Positions 16,031-23,836 of a stretch of DNA of 63,129 bases are shown here, one piece after another; within the stretch, counting starts at the first letter, position 1, and each line of letters begins with the position of its first letter. This DNA is from Oscillospiraceae bacterium. GTDB taxonomy: Bacteria; Bacillota; Clostridia; Oscillospirales; Oscillospiraceae. The position numbers were made by a program, and so were the translations under genes. Where the stretch lies: assembly GCA_902795345.1 (NCBI GenBank), contig CADBKO010000011.1, forward strand, positions 1-63,129, written 5' to 3'. Under the pieces are notes generated by a model, which saw only the letters and a list, made by a program, of their open reading frames with translations, searched no databases and had not been told where the DNA came from.

Positions 16031-16843
16031 CTAGTCCAGCCAGCCCTCCCGGGCCTTCACGCCGAAGCGCTTTTCGATCTCATGCAGGTTTTCCACGGTG
16101 AGGGTCTGCTTCCACGGCAGGTGGGCGATCTTCAGATAGACCTCCGCCGCCTTTTCCGCCGTCTCGATGAGGCCGAAGGTCTCGTCCAGGTCGCGGCCCG
16201 CGCCGTAGATGCCGTGCTGGGCCCAGACCACCAGCCGGGCCGTTTTCATCTTCTCCGCCGTGGCCTGCCCGATCTCGTTGGTGCCGCAGACCATCCAGGG
16301 CAGGACGTTCACCCCCTCCGGGAACACGATGATACATTCCGTCTCCATCTGCCACAGGGTCCGGGTGAAGGCCTTTTCGTCCAGCTCGTGGACGTAGGTC
16401 ATGGCCAGCAGGTTGTTGGGGTGGCAGTGCATGACGACGCGGGAGGCGGGATCGACGGAGAGACGGGCGGCGTGGCTCATCATGTGGGCCGGGAACTCGC
16501 TGGTGAATTTTCCCCCGTCGGTGAAGCCCCAGAGGAGCTCCGCCGTCTGCCCGCCGTCAGTAAGGCGGAGGACGCCCAGGTTGAGGCCGGGGTCATACCG
16601 GACGTTTTTGAAATATTTGCCCGTGCCGGTGACAAGGAAGAGCTTTCCCTCCAGCTCCGGGGCGGAAAAGCCCGTGGGGATCCTGCGCAGCACGCTTCCC
16701 CTGTCCAGGTATTCCGAAACCTCCCCTTCGTCCAGCAGGACGGAGATATTGCCGCCGTTGCGCTCGTCCCAGCCGTGGTCATACATGTTCGTGCAGGTGC
16801 GCACCAGCTCCATAAGAAAGGGCGCGGTCAGGATGTCTTTCAT
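16031..16843 (-). CDS. rhaD: Rhamnulose-1-phosphate aldolase
   Basis: A 270-residue class II aldolase. It cleaves L-rhamnulose 1-phosphate to dihydroxyacetone phosphate and L-lactaldehyde. The match to RhaD is strong by eye: HGWDERNGGNISVLL, LVTGTGKYFKNVRYDPG, LWGFTDGGKFTSEFPAHMMS, VVMHCHPNNLLAMTYV (zinc histidines), ECIIVFPEGVNVLPWMV, GTNEIGQATAEKM and DETFGLIETAEKAAEV. Length is normal. The rhamnose kinase and isomerase are not in the window. The neighbouring zinc dehydrogenase could act on lactaldehyde, which is inference from position. Confidence 0.93.
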   Translation of the reverse strand: MKDILTAPFLMELVRTCTNMYDHGWDERNGGNISVLLDEGEVSEYLDRGSVLRRIPTGFSAPELEGKLFLVTGTGKYFKNVRYDPGLNLGVLRLTDGGQTAELLWGFTDGGKFTSEFPAHMMSHAARLSVDPASRVVMHCHPNNLLAMTYVHELDEKAFTRTLWQMETECIIVFPEGVNVLPWMVCGTNEIGQATAEKMKTARLVVWAQHGIYGAGRDLDETFGLIETAEKAAEVYLKIAHLPWKQTLTVENLHEIEKRFGVKAREGWLD

Positions 16844-16899
16844 GCTCTTGCCTCCAAAATCTTCTGTTCGTATGTCCGGGGCGTCTCCATCGTCCGCCG

Positions 16900-17997
16900 T
16901 CAGGCCATGCGCAGCACGGCCTTCACCACTTTTCCCGCCTTGGTGTCGGCAAAGGCCCGGTTGATGTCTTCAAAGGGATAGTATTCCACCAGCCGGTCAA
17001 AGGGGAAGCGGCCTGCGCGATAGAAATCCAGCAGCTTCGGGATGAAAAGCTGGGGCACGCAGCAGCCCTCCACTACGCCGCCCAGGGTCTTGGCGGCCCC
17101 CATGAGCTCGTTTTCCACGTGGATGGTCAGCTCCTGGGTGGCCCCCACCACGGCGCAGGTGCCCAGGGGCCGGACGCAGACGAGGGAGGTGCGGACGCAC
17201 TTCCCGCTGCCGGTGCAGTCCACGGCGTACTGCACGCCGTAGCCGTCCGTGAGGCTGCGTACCGCCCCGGGGATGTCGGAGACCTCCCGGGCGTTCAGGG
17301 TGTGGGTGGCCCCCAGCTCCCTGGCCAGCCGGAGACGCTCCGGCACCACGTCGCAGGCGATGACGGTCCCGCAGGAAGCGATGGCGGCGGCCATGACGGC
17401 GCTGAGCCCCACCGCCCCGCAGCCGGTGATGAGGATGCTGCTGCCCTCTTCCGCCTTCAGATAGTTCAGCACCGCCCCGGCCCCGGTCTGGATGCCGCAG
17501 CCTAAAGGGGCCAGCAGCTCCAGGGGCAGATCGGCGGGAGCGGGGATCAGATTGTTGCGGTGCACCACCGCGTAGGTGGCGAAGGCCCCCTGGCCGAAGA
17601 AGGCGGAGACGCTCCTTCCGCCCCGGCTGAGGCGGTGGCCCCCGTCAAAGTGCGCCCCGGAGAAGTTCAGCCGCCGGTTGTGGAGGCAGGCGTAGGGGTG
17701 TCCGCTGCGGCAGTTGGGGCAGGTCCCGCAGTAGCCGAAGGAAAACAGCACCCGGTCCCCCGGTTTGAAATCCTCCATCCCCGGCCCCGGAGCTTCGATG
17801 GTCCCGCAGCCCTCGTGGCCGAATACGGCGGGGAGGGGCACGGGGATGATCTGGTTGCGGGCCACGTCGTCGGTGTGGCAGACGCCGCAGGCGGCGATCC
17901 TCACCAGGGCTTCGTTTTCCCGGGGCTCCGCCAGCTCCAGGGTTTCGATATGGAATTCCTCGCCGGGATCCTCGATGAGTGCGGCTCGAATCTCCAT
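16900..17997 (-). CDS. Zinc-dependent medium-chain alcohol dehydrogenase
   Basis: A 365-residue MDR enzyme. Catalytic-zinc region: CGVCHTDD and GHEGCGTIE. Structural-zinc cluster: CGTCPNCRSGHPYAC. Cofactor fold: GCGAVGLSAVMAA, followed by ACDVVPERLRLA with Asp, which favours NAD(H). The sequence resembles the aryl/benzyl-alcohol dehydrogenase branch. It lies 56 bp upstream of rhaD on the same strand, so a role in reducing lactaldehyde or a related aldehyde is possible. The substrate cannot be read from the sequence. Confidence 0.88.
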   Translation of the reverse strand: MEIRAALIEDPGEEFHIETLELAEPRENEALVRIAACGVCHTDDVARNQIIPVPLPAVFGHEGCGTIEAPGPGMEDFKPGDRVLFSFGYCGTCPNCRSGHPYACLHNRRLNFSGAHFDGGHRLSRGGRSVSAFFGQGAFATYAVVHRNNLIPAPADLPLELLAPLGCGIQTGAGAVLNYLKAEEGSSILITGCGAVGLSAVMAAAIASCGTVIACDVVPERLRLARELGATHTLNAREVSDIPGAVRSLTDGYGVQYAVDCTGSGKCVRTSLVCVRPLGTCAVVGATQELTIHVENELMGAAKTLGGVVEGCCVPQLFIPKLLDFYRAGRFPFDRLVEYYPFEDINRAFADTKAGKVVKAVLRMA

Positions 17998-18001
17998 GGG
18001 G

Positions 18002-19276
18002 TCATCCTCCTTCCTTCGGCTTGCCGCATTCCGTGCAGAATTTTCCGCTGTTGCGCGCGCCGCATTGGGTGCAGAACCATTCCCCGGGGGCGGGTGCGCC
18101 CGCGGATGGCGGCGTCTGGGGCGGGCTTTGGGGCGCAGGCTGGGGCGCGGGGACCATGCCGTTGGGCAGCATCCTCAGGAAGCCCCCGGTCCCCCGTCCC
18201 CTCCGGTAGCCGATGGGACCGCTTTCATGGATGAAGCGATCTTCCGCGTTGATGGGGGCGCCGCATTCGCAGCAGTAGCTTCCACTGTTCCCCACGGTGC
18301 CGCAGCGGAGGCAGCTCCAGGGGACCGGCGGCTTGGGCTTCGGCGCGCTGACCGCCCGGCCCGAAGGAATGTCGTCGCGTTTTGCCCCGCAACCCTCGCA
18401 GAAGGCGGAAGTGTTGCGCTTCCAGGCGCAGAGGGGGCAGTCCCAGGCGCTGGCCAGCTTGTCCCGGACGGAGGAGAGCCAGACCTTGTAAAAATCCGGG
18501 TGGTCCTTGCGGGGGATGGGGTCCCCGCAGCGCCCCACCAGGGATTCGAAGAGCTTCAGCACATCCTCCGGCTCGGCGTCGAATTCCTCCTCCCGGCCCT
18601 TGATCTTCAGCCAGGCGTCCGCGTCCCATTCGGGGTGATAGCCGTCTGCGGGATGGTCCAGCAGCTCCCGGGCCGCCGCGTTCACCTCCGGCAGCAGCTC
18701 CGGGGGAAGCCGGTATTCCAGGTGCATCCCGTCCCGAAAGACCGACAGCACCGCGAAGTCCCCCTCCACCAGCAGCTCGCTGCGGCAGTTGTCCGGCCCG
18801 GGGCCCAGGATGGCGGGGGGGCGGTGGGGCAGCACCGCCTGCTCCACGATCTTCGTGACCTCCACCGCTCCCGCCGGGGGCAGGGGGGCGGGGTGGGTAT
18901 AGCGGTGCAGCTCCCCGTCGGTGAGCCTTTCGCCGCATTTATCCCGCAGCTCCTCCAGCCACCGCTTCAGAAGGTCCGCGTCCCGGAAGGGGTGCAGCTG
19001 CATCCCGATGCGGACCTCGGCCCGGCCGGGGCCGCTGCGCATCCTGTCCTTGTCCTCCTCGCTCTGCCGGAGGACGCGGTGGATGAATTCCTCCGCGTCG
19101 GCGTCGCCCACGGCATAGTGGGCGGCGCTCCCGTTCCGGAACAGGCTCAGGACGAAGGGAGAGCCCGCATTGTTCCAGAGGCGGTCGTCTGTGTTGACAT
19201 AGGGCCCTCCCATGAGGTTGCTGCCCATTTCTCCGCCGCGCACAGCAATATAATAGCTGGTGTTCTTGTCGATCAT
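18002..19276 (-). CDS. Zinc-ribbon-rich protein of unknown function
   Basis: A 424-residue protein. The first about 270 residues form an alpha/beta region with no motif I recognise (DKNTSYYIAVRGGEMGSNLM at the start). From about 275 there are three Cys4 ribbons: CPLC...CEGC, CLRC...CCEC and CTQC...CTEC, the last at the extreme C-terminus and preceded by a Pro/Gln-rich linker. Such double-zinc-ribbon tails are common in Clostridia and usually mediate protein contacts. ATG 19276 was chosen for GAGGGAGGT upstream; a GTG/ATG 21 bp earlier lies before that site. The dehydrogenase starts 4 bp after its stop. Confidence 0.65.
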   Translation of the reverse strand: MIDKNTSYYIAVRGGEMGSNLMGGPYVNTDDRLWNNAGSPFVLSLFRNGSAAHYAVGDADAEEFIHRVLRQSEEDKDRMRSGPGRAEVRIGMQLHPFRDADLLKRWLEELRDKCGERLTDGELHRYTHPAPLPPAGAVEVTKIVEQAVLPHRPPAILGPGPDNCRSELLVEGDFAVLSVFRDGMHLEYRLPPELLPEVNAAARELLDHPADGYHPEWDADAWLKIKGREEEFDAEPEDVLKLFESLVGRCGDPIPRKDHPDFYKVWLSSVRDKLASAWDCPLCAWKRNTSAFCEGCGAKRDDIPSGRAVSAPKPKPPVPWSCLRCGTVGNSGSYCCECGAPINAEDRFIHESGPIGYRRGRGTGGFLRMLPNGMVPAPQPAPQSPPQTPPSAGAPAPGEWFCTQCGARNSGKFCTECGKPKEGG

Positions 19277-19314
19277 CCGGATACCTCCCTCGGGCATGTC
19301 CGGCCCGCTGCATT

Positions 19315-19343
19315 ATTTTCCCATGACCCGGGCAAAAAGTCAA
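19315..19343 (-). promoter_or_regulatory. Possible promoter of the zinc-ribbon gene
   Basis: Minus strand: TTGACT (19338-19343), a 17-bp spacer and GAAAAT (19315-19320). The -35 box is good and the -10 box weak. Confidence 0.4.
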
Positions 19344-19349
19344 TTGTCC

Positions 19350-19378
19350 TTGTGCGTTTGGAACAAATGGTGTAAAAT
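19350..19378 (+). promoter_or_regulatory. Promoter facing the composite repeat and the lectin-fold gene
   Basis: TTGTGC (19350-19355), a 17-bp spacer and TAAAAT (19373-19378), pointing right. The next gene begins 570 bp away across a repeat block. The sequence GTAAAATATAG, which includes the -10 box, occurs here (19372-19382) and again at 19923-19933 just before the RBS of the next gene. Confidence 0.5.
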
Positions 19379-19382
19379 ATAG

Positions 19383-19922
19383 TAACATAAAGGGACGATA
19401 AAGGAGTCCGACCCCTTATTCGCCGAAATACGGCGCAGCTCCTGTCCACCCCCCCGTCCCGCCGCAGCGATTACCTTCCCCTGGGGGAAGGTGGCATCCG
19501 CCGTCCCCCGCAAGGCGGATGACGGATGAGGGGCCCCGCCGCAGCGGGCAACACCCCGTCCCCGTCATTGCGAAGCCCCAAAGGGGCTGTGGCAATCCGC
19601 AGCCCCCGTCTATACCCCCGTCCCCGCCGCAGCGGGCAATTTTCCCGGCCTCTGCGTATTCGCCTTTTGTCTCTGCTTTTCGTTCCCTTGTCCCGTCGCC
19701 TCCGGCGGGCCTCTTTCTTTGAACGGCAAAGAAAGAGGCGAAAGAAACCGCTAAAGGGGACCTATTTCGAGGCGGTCCCCTTTAGAATCCCTCCCCGACG
19801 ACCAAGGGGGCTGCGGCCCCCATTGGATTCCCTGGGGTTTACGGGGGACGAGAGATTGTCCGCTGCGGCGGGGACGGGAGTTGCGGATTGCCACGAGGGA
19901 TATAAAAGAATAGGAATAAATA
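19383..19922 (+). repeat. Composite structured repeat, copy 1
   Basis: A 540-bp non-coding block flanked by 11-bp direct repeats (GTAAAATATAG). It contains a CCTTATTCGCCGAAATACGG segment, one full REP palindrome (19563-19599) and a half one (19884-19894). The core has a 12-bp stem GCCTCTTTCTTT/AAAGAAAGAGGC (19709-19739), then a 12-bp stem CTAAAGGGGACC/GGTCCCCTTTAG (19751-19785), then a GGGGGC-tgcg-GCCCCC hairpin. The core recurs inverted at 36411-36592, direct at 62657-62862 and inverted at 63010-63129. Frames through it are not convincing genes. Confidence 0.85.
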
Positions 19923-19948
19923 GTAAAATATAGAAAGGAGCGGCGAGA

Positions 19949-21178
19949 ATGGAGATCATCAAAACCGGCCAGCGGGACGATCTGGGTTTTCCCGTGCTGA
20001 AAAAGGTTGGGGAGCCGGAGCCGGTGCGCCTGCCCGCGGAGGACCCGGCGGCGGTCAGGGCCCGGTATGAGGGGGCGAAGTTCACCCTGGAGGCGGCCTC
20101 CGGCGGCAAGAATACCCTGCTGTTCGACGACCTGGGGCGGCCAAGCGTCATGGTGCGCATCCCCATGTTCCTCTGGTCCGACGTGCTGGAGGGGGCCCCG
20201 GCGGAGCCCTGCAGCGCCTTCGTCGTGGGGGGCAGGGTGCTGGACAGCATCTGGATCAGCAAATATGAAAACGTCATCGAATACGGGCGGGCTTACAGCC
20301 TCCCCGGGCGGGACCCGGCCCACACCCTCACCATCGACGAGGCCCGGGCCGCCTGCGCCGCCAAGGGACCGGGCTGGCACCTGCTCACCAACGCGGAGTG
20401 GTGCGCCGTCATGCACTGGTGCGTGCGCAACGGCACCGTGCCCAGGGGCAACGCCTCCTTCGGCGGCGACCCCAAGCGGACCTGGGACAGGGGCGTCCTC
20501 TCCACTGGCCAGAAGCGGGGCCGGGGCACCGAGGAGGAGATGCGCACCCTCACCGGCACCGGGCCGGACCGCTGGAACCACGACGGCGGACCCTGGGGCA
20601 TCGCGGACCTGAACGGGAACGTATGGAACTGGGTCTCCGGCATCCGCACCTTCGACGGGGAATTGCAGTTCATCCCCGACAACGACAGCGCCCTCAATGT
20701 GGACGAGGGAGAGCACAGCCCCCTGTGGAGGGCCGTGCTGCCCGACGGCAGCTTTGCCGCCCCCGGCACCTCCGGCACCATGAAATACGACGGCACCGCC
20801 CCCGGCACCGACTCCCCGGAGGACATCGGGGTGCGGGGCGGCTACCGGCTGAATACGACCCTGGAATACCCCAATTACACGGGGTCCGAGGCGGACACCG
20901 CCCACCGGGCCTATGGCTGGTGCTTCTTCAGCTCCCTGGCCCCCGCGGAGGGGGTGGAGGTCCCGCCCATCCTCCAGCGTCTGGGGGCCATGCCCGCGCC
21001 GGGCGAGTATAAGGACGGCTCCATCCTCTTCCTGCGCAACTACGGCGAGCGCGTGGCCGCCCGGGGCGGCAGCTGGTTCGACGGTCAGTTTGGCGGCGCC
21101 TGGGACCTCTACCTGCGGGAGACCAGAGCCTTTATCTATCCGGACATCGGCTTCCGGGCCTCCTGGATCGAGCCTTGA
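19949..21178 (+). CDS. FGE/C-type-lectin-fold protein resembling DGR target proteins
   Basis: A 409-residue protein. From about residue 60 it follows the layout of formylglycine-enzyme/C-type-lectin-fold proteins that I know as targets of diversity-generating retroelements in gut phages: SVMVRIPMFLWSDVLEG, IWISKYENVIEYGRAYSLPG, GPGWHLLTNAEWCAVMHWC, GIADLNGNVWNWVSG. The C-terminus (ARGGSWFDGQFGGAWDLYLR, then DIGFRASWIEP) is where the variable region sits in such proteins. No reverse transcriptase or template repeat was found here. ATG 19949 follows AAAGGAG. The downstream amidohydrolase start overlaps the stop. Confidence 0.7.
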   Translation: MEIIKTGQRDDLGFPVLKKVGEPEPVRLPAEDPAAVRARYEGAKFTLEAASGGKNTLLFDDLGRPSVMVRIPMFLWSDVLEGAPAEPCSAFVVGGRVLDSIWISKYENVIEYGRAYSLPGRDPAHTLTIDEARAACAAKGPGWHLLTNAEWCAVMHWCVRNGTVPRGNASFGGDPKRTWDRGVLSTGQKRGRGTEEEMRTLTGTGPDRWNHDGGPWGIADLNGNVWNWVSGIRTFDGELQFIPDNDSALNVDEGEHSPLWRAVLPDGSFAAPGTSGTMKYDGTAPGTDSPEDIGVRGGYRLNTTLEYPNYTGSEADTAHRAYGWCFFSSLAPAEGVEVPPILQRLGAMPAPGEYKDGSILFLRNYGERVAARGGSWFDGQFGGAWDLYLRETRAFIYPDIGFRASWIEP

Positions 21179-22110
21179 GGATCCTGGACGCCCACGCCCA
21201 TGTGTTCCCAAGGGGCTTTGCAGGGAAGTTTGACGCGCGCAGCGGCGTGACCGTCCTGCCCCGGGGGAAGGTGCGGAAGCGGGACGGGGAAGTGGTCTCC
21301 ATCATGCCGGAAAAGTATGCCGACACGGGCTTTCCCCCCGAGGAGCTGCTGGGGATGATGGACGCTGCCGGGGTCTCCCGGGCCGTGCTCCTGGCCAATT
21401 CCATCACGGACCTGGAGGAGAGTGCCCGGGCCGTCCGGGAATATCCCGGCCGCTTCGCCGCCGCCATGACCGTCTCCCAGGGCCCCGGGGCCCCCGGGGA
21501 GCTGCGCAGCGGGCGCAGCCGGGGCTTCACCGCCCTCAAGTTCGAGATGTCGGAGGGGCTGGGGTACACAAACCCCGGCTGGTATCCGGATTTCCGCCTG
21601 GACGACCCGGAGATGGAGCCGGTCTACCGTATGGCGGGGCAGCTTGGCGTGACCGTCGCCGTGGACCCCGGCCCCGTGGGAGGGAGGACCTATCAGACGG
21701 AGGCTCTGGAGCATGTCACCGGCGCTTTCCCCGGCACCCGTTTCGTGATCTGCCACCTGGGTTTCCCCCAGGTGCCCATGACGGACCCGGCCCGCCGGGA
21801 GGCCTGGCGGCGGATGGCCTCCCTGGCGGGGAGGCCCAACGTGTGGTTCGACTTCGCGGCCCTGACGGATTTCTGCCGGAAGGAAGCCCCGGATTTCCCC
21901 ACGCCGCCGAAGCTGGTGCGCGCCTTTGCCGACGAGTTCGGGGCCCATAAGCTGCTCTGGGGCACCGACGCGCCCGGGGCCCTCTGCGCCGCGGACTACG
22001 GGCGGCTCCTGGGCCTTTACCGGGACAGCCCCCTGTTCACGGAGGCGGAAAAGACGCTGCTCCTGGGGGAAAACGCCCGCCTGGCCTACGGCCTGGGGGA
22101 TTATGGATAA
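21175..22110 (+). CDS. Amidohydrolase-2 family metal-dependent hydrolase
   Basis: A 311-residue TIM-barrel enzyme: N-terminal metal motif DAHAHVFP, then FTALKFEM, VAVDPGPVGGRTYQTE, FVICHLGFPQVP and the late Asp in HKLLWGTDAPGALC. The family hydrolyses or decarboxylates small cyclic and aromatic acids; the substrate here is unknown. The start is TTG 21175, inside the stop of the lectin-fold gene (TTGA overlap), because no ATG or GTG is near. Translational coupling to that gene is therefore likely, which is odd for two such different products. Confidence 0.82.
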   Translation: MRILDAHAHVFPRGFAGKFDARSGVTVLPRGKVRKRDGEVVSIMPEKYADTGFPPEELLGMMDAAGVSRAVLLANSITDLEESARAVREYPGRFAAAMTVSQGPGAPGELRSGRSRGFTALKFEMSEGLGYTNPGWYPDFRLDDPEMEPVYRMAGQLGVTVAVDPGPVGGRTYQTEALEHVTGAFPGTRFVICHLGFPQVPMTDPARREAWRRMASLAGRPNVWFDFAALTDFCRKEAPDFPTPPKLVRAFADEFGAHKLLWGTDAPGALCAADYGRLLGLYRDSPLFTEAEKTLLLGENARLAYGLGDYG

Positions 22111-22151
22111 AACGCACAACTTGTCCCCCGGAATTTGTGCAAAAAGTCAAA

Positions 22152-22180
22152 GTGACAATTCCTGCCCATTATGGTAAGAT
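22152..22180 (+). promoter_or_regulatory. Promoter of the UroD-like gene
   Basis: GTGACA (22152-22157), a 17-bp spacer and TAAGAT (22175-22180), 52 bp before the ATG. Confidence 0.65.
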
Positions 22181-22231
22181 AACGTGAAGAACAAGAGGTT
22201 GGTCCCAATAATCATTCAGGAGGTTTACCCA

Positions 22232-23278
22232 ATGCTGACTGCAAAAGAAAACATGCGCCAGTCCATCATCAAGGGCGGCAAGCCCGACCGTTTTGTCAAC
22301 CAGTATGAGGCCGTGAATCTGATGATGCATCCCCAGCTGATGCACAACGGCGGCGCCCCCTCCAAGGGCATCGTCAACAGCCTCAACGCCTGGGGCGTCA
22401 CCATGTCCTGGCCCGACAACGTGCCCGGCGCTTTCCCCGTGCACACCGAGGATAAGATCGTCGTCAAGGACATCGAGCACTGGCAGGATTACGTCAAGGG
22501 TCCCGACATCACCTACACCCAGGAGGAGTGGGATCAGTGGGGCGAAATGTATAAGAACGCCCGGAACGACAAGGCCTTCACCTGTTCCTTCATCGCTCCC
22601 GGCATGTTCGAGCAGGTCCACTATCTGTGCAGCATGACCGCCGCCCTGGAATACTACCTGACCTATCCCGACGAGATCATGGACATGATCAAGTATATCA
22701 AGGATTGGGAGCTGGGCCTGGCGGAGAAGATCTGCTCCAACCTGCATCCCGAAATGATCCTCCATCATGACGACTGGGGCAGCGGCACCAACTCCTTCCT
22801 GCGGCCCAGCATGTTCGAGGATTTCTTCCTGGAGCCCTACAAGGAAGTCTATAAGTATTACCATGACCATGGCGTGGAGTTCATCCTCCACCACTCCGAC
22901 TCCTACGGCGCCAACATCGTGCCCACCATGATCGAGATGGGCATCGACGTGTGGCAGGGCGCCATGGAGATCAACAATGTCCCCGAGCTGGTGAAGAAGT
23001 ACGAGGGCCAGATCGCTTTCATGGGCAACATCGACAACAAGAGCTGCGACTTTACCGAGTGGACCGACGAGAACAACGAGAAGGTCGTCCGCCGCGCGCT
23101 GGACGGCATGACCCCCAACGGCTACATCCCCTGCATCGTCCAGGGCGGCCCCGGCTCCGTCTTCCCCGGCGTGTACCTGTCCCTGTGCAAGTATATCGAC
23201 AAGGTCAACGAGGAGCGCTTCGGCATCTCCGTCGCCGATCAGGAAAAGCTGCGCATGCCCCACAACGTCATGTTCTGA
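22232..23278 (+). CDS. Uroporphyrinogen decarboxylase-like (URO-D family) protein
   Basis: A 348-residue protein of the URO-D/methyltransferase superfamily. MLTAKENMRQSIIKGGKPDR at the start, EMILHHDDWGSGTNSFLRPS, VEFILHHSDSYGANIVP, GIDVWQGAM and FMGNIDNK are the usual landmarks. In anaerobes such non-heme paralogs often transfer methyl groups from corrinoid proteins, or act near methyltransferase clusters. No corrinoid protein is adjacent, so the substrate is open. ATG 22232 has CAGGAGGT upstream; an in-frame ATG at 22184 overlaps the promoter's start region. It is monocistronic, closed by the terminator at 23314. Confidence 0.82.
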   Translation: MLTAKENMRQSIIKGGKPDRFVNQYEAVNLMMHPQLMHNGGAPSKGIVNSLNAWGVTMSWPDNVPGAFPVHTEDKIVVKDIEHWQDYVKGPDITYTQEEWDQWGEMYKNARNDKAFTCSFIAPGMFEQVHYLCSMTAALEYYLTYPDEIMDMIKYIKDWELGLAEKICSNLHPEMILHHDDWGSGTNSFLRPSMFEDFFLEPYKEVYKYYHDHGVEFILHHSDSYGANIVPTMIEMGIDVWQGAMEINNVPELVKKYEGQIAFMGNIDNKSCDFTEWTDENNEKVVRRALDGMTPNGYIPCIVQGGPGSVFPGVYLSLCKYIDKVNEERFGISVADQEKLRMPHNVMF

Positions 23279-23313
23279 CGTCCTTATTCGCCGGGGCATT
23301 AGAGAACAAAGTA

Positions 23314-23346
23314 AACCGGGAGGCTTCGGCCTCCCGGTTGCTTTTG
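23314..23346 (+). terminator. Intrinsic terminator of the UroD-like gene
   Basis: AACCGGGAGGC (23314-23324), TTCG loop, GCCTCCCGGTT (23329-23339), then GCTTTTG. Confidence 0.88.
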
Positions 23347-23349
23347 CGC

Positions 23350-23530
23350 TATCAGCCTCCCTCTTTGAGGGAGGTGGCTGCGGCGTCAGCCGCAGACGGA
23401 GGGAGTCAGGGTAATTCATAGCGTTTGCAGATTCGATGGGCTGACTCCCTCAGTCGCCTGCGGCGACAGAGGACCGCGCGCCCACCGCCGCGCGGCGGGG
23501 CCCCATTCCGCGCGCTACCCCATTCCGCAC
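23350..23530 (+). repeat. CCTCCCTC-family structured repeat, copy 1
   Basis: CCTCCCTC-ttt-GAGGGAGG (23356-23374), a second stem CTGCGGC/GCCGCAG (23378-23395), ACGGAGGGAGTCAG, a spacer, GACTCCCTCAGTCGCC-tgc-GGCGAC and a GCGCGC-rich tail. The same order occurs at 46820-47000. The outer GGAGGGAGTCAG and CTGACTCCCTC arms are complementary. Confidence 0.85.
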
Positions 23531-23534
23531 GAGA

Positions 23535-23568
23535 GGACCCGGCCATAGCTTGGCCGGGTCCCTGTTTT
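23535..23568 (+). terminator. GC hairpin with T-rich tail
   Basis: GGACCCGGCC (23535-23544) pairs with GGCCGGGTCC (23552-23561), followed by CTGTTTTAATTT. It has intrinsic-terminator form and may end read-through across the repeat. Confidence 0.7.
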
Positions 23569-23836
23569 AATTTAGCCTTGATAGGTCAAGCAGCATATAG
23601 TTGAGTCGATGGTATAATAATCCAACCCACTTGTCACCATCTTTTCAGCTTGCTGAGGGAAGAGTAATAACCATTTATACCCCAATAGCAATCGCCGTTA
23701 TCCATTTGTTGCAGGGTTGCTTTGAATAGTGAGGAATCATAAAGCCTCTTCAGTAAAAGGCTAAACCTCCGACGAGGGCCGGAACGCTCTGGGCCTGATT
23801 ACAGTTTATACTCGCCCGGACGAGTTCTTGATACCA
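23569..23836. other. Intergenic region of lower GC with a decayed reading frame
   Basis: About 270 bp with clearly lower GC than the surroundings. On the minus strand a frame stays open for about 50 codons and ends KLKRW-stop near 23642 (it includes MDNGDCYWGINGYYSSL), but has no good start or RBS. It lies directly downstream of the short anti-sigma-like gene and may be the relic of its lost C-terminal domain or of another gene. Confidence 0.35.

Noticed and set aside
20990..21178. Complete diversity-generating retroelement
   Set aside because: Only a target-like protein is present; neither a reverse transcriptase nor a template repeat was found in the window.
19751..21211. A 486-codon minus-strand frame across the lectin-fold gene
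   Set aside because: Shadow of the plus-strand gene and the repeat; no RBS, no recognisable domain.
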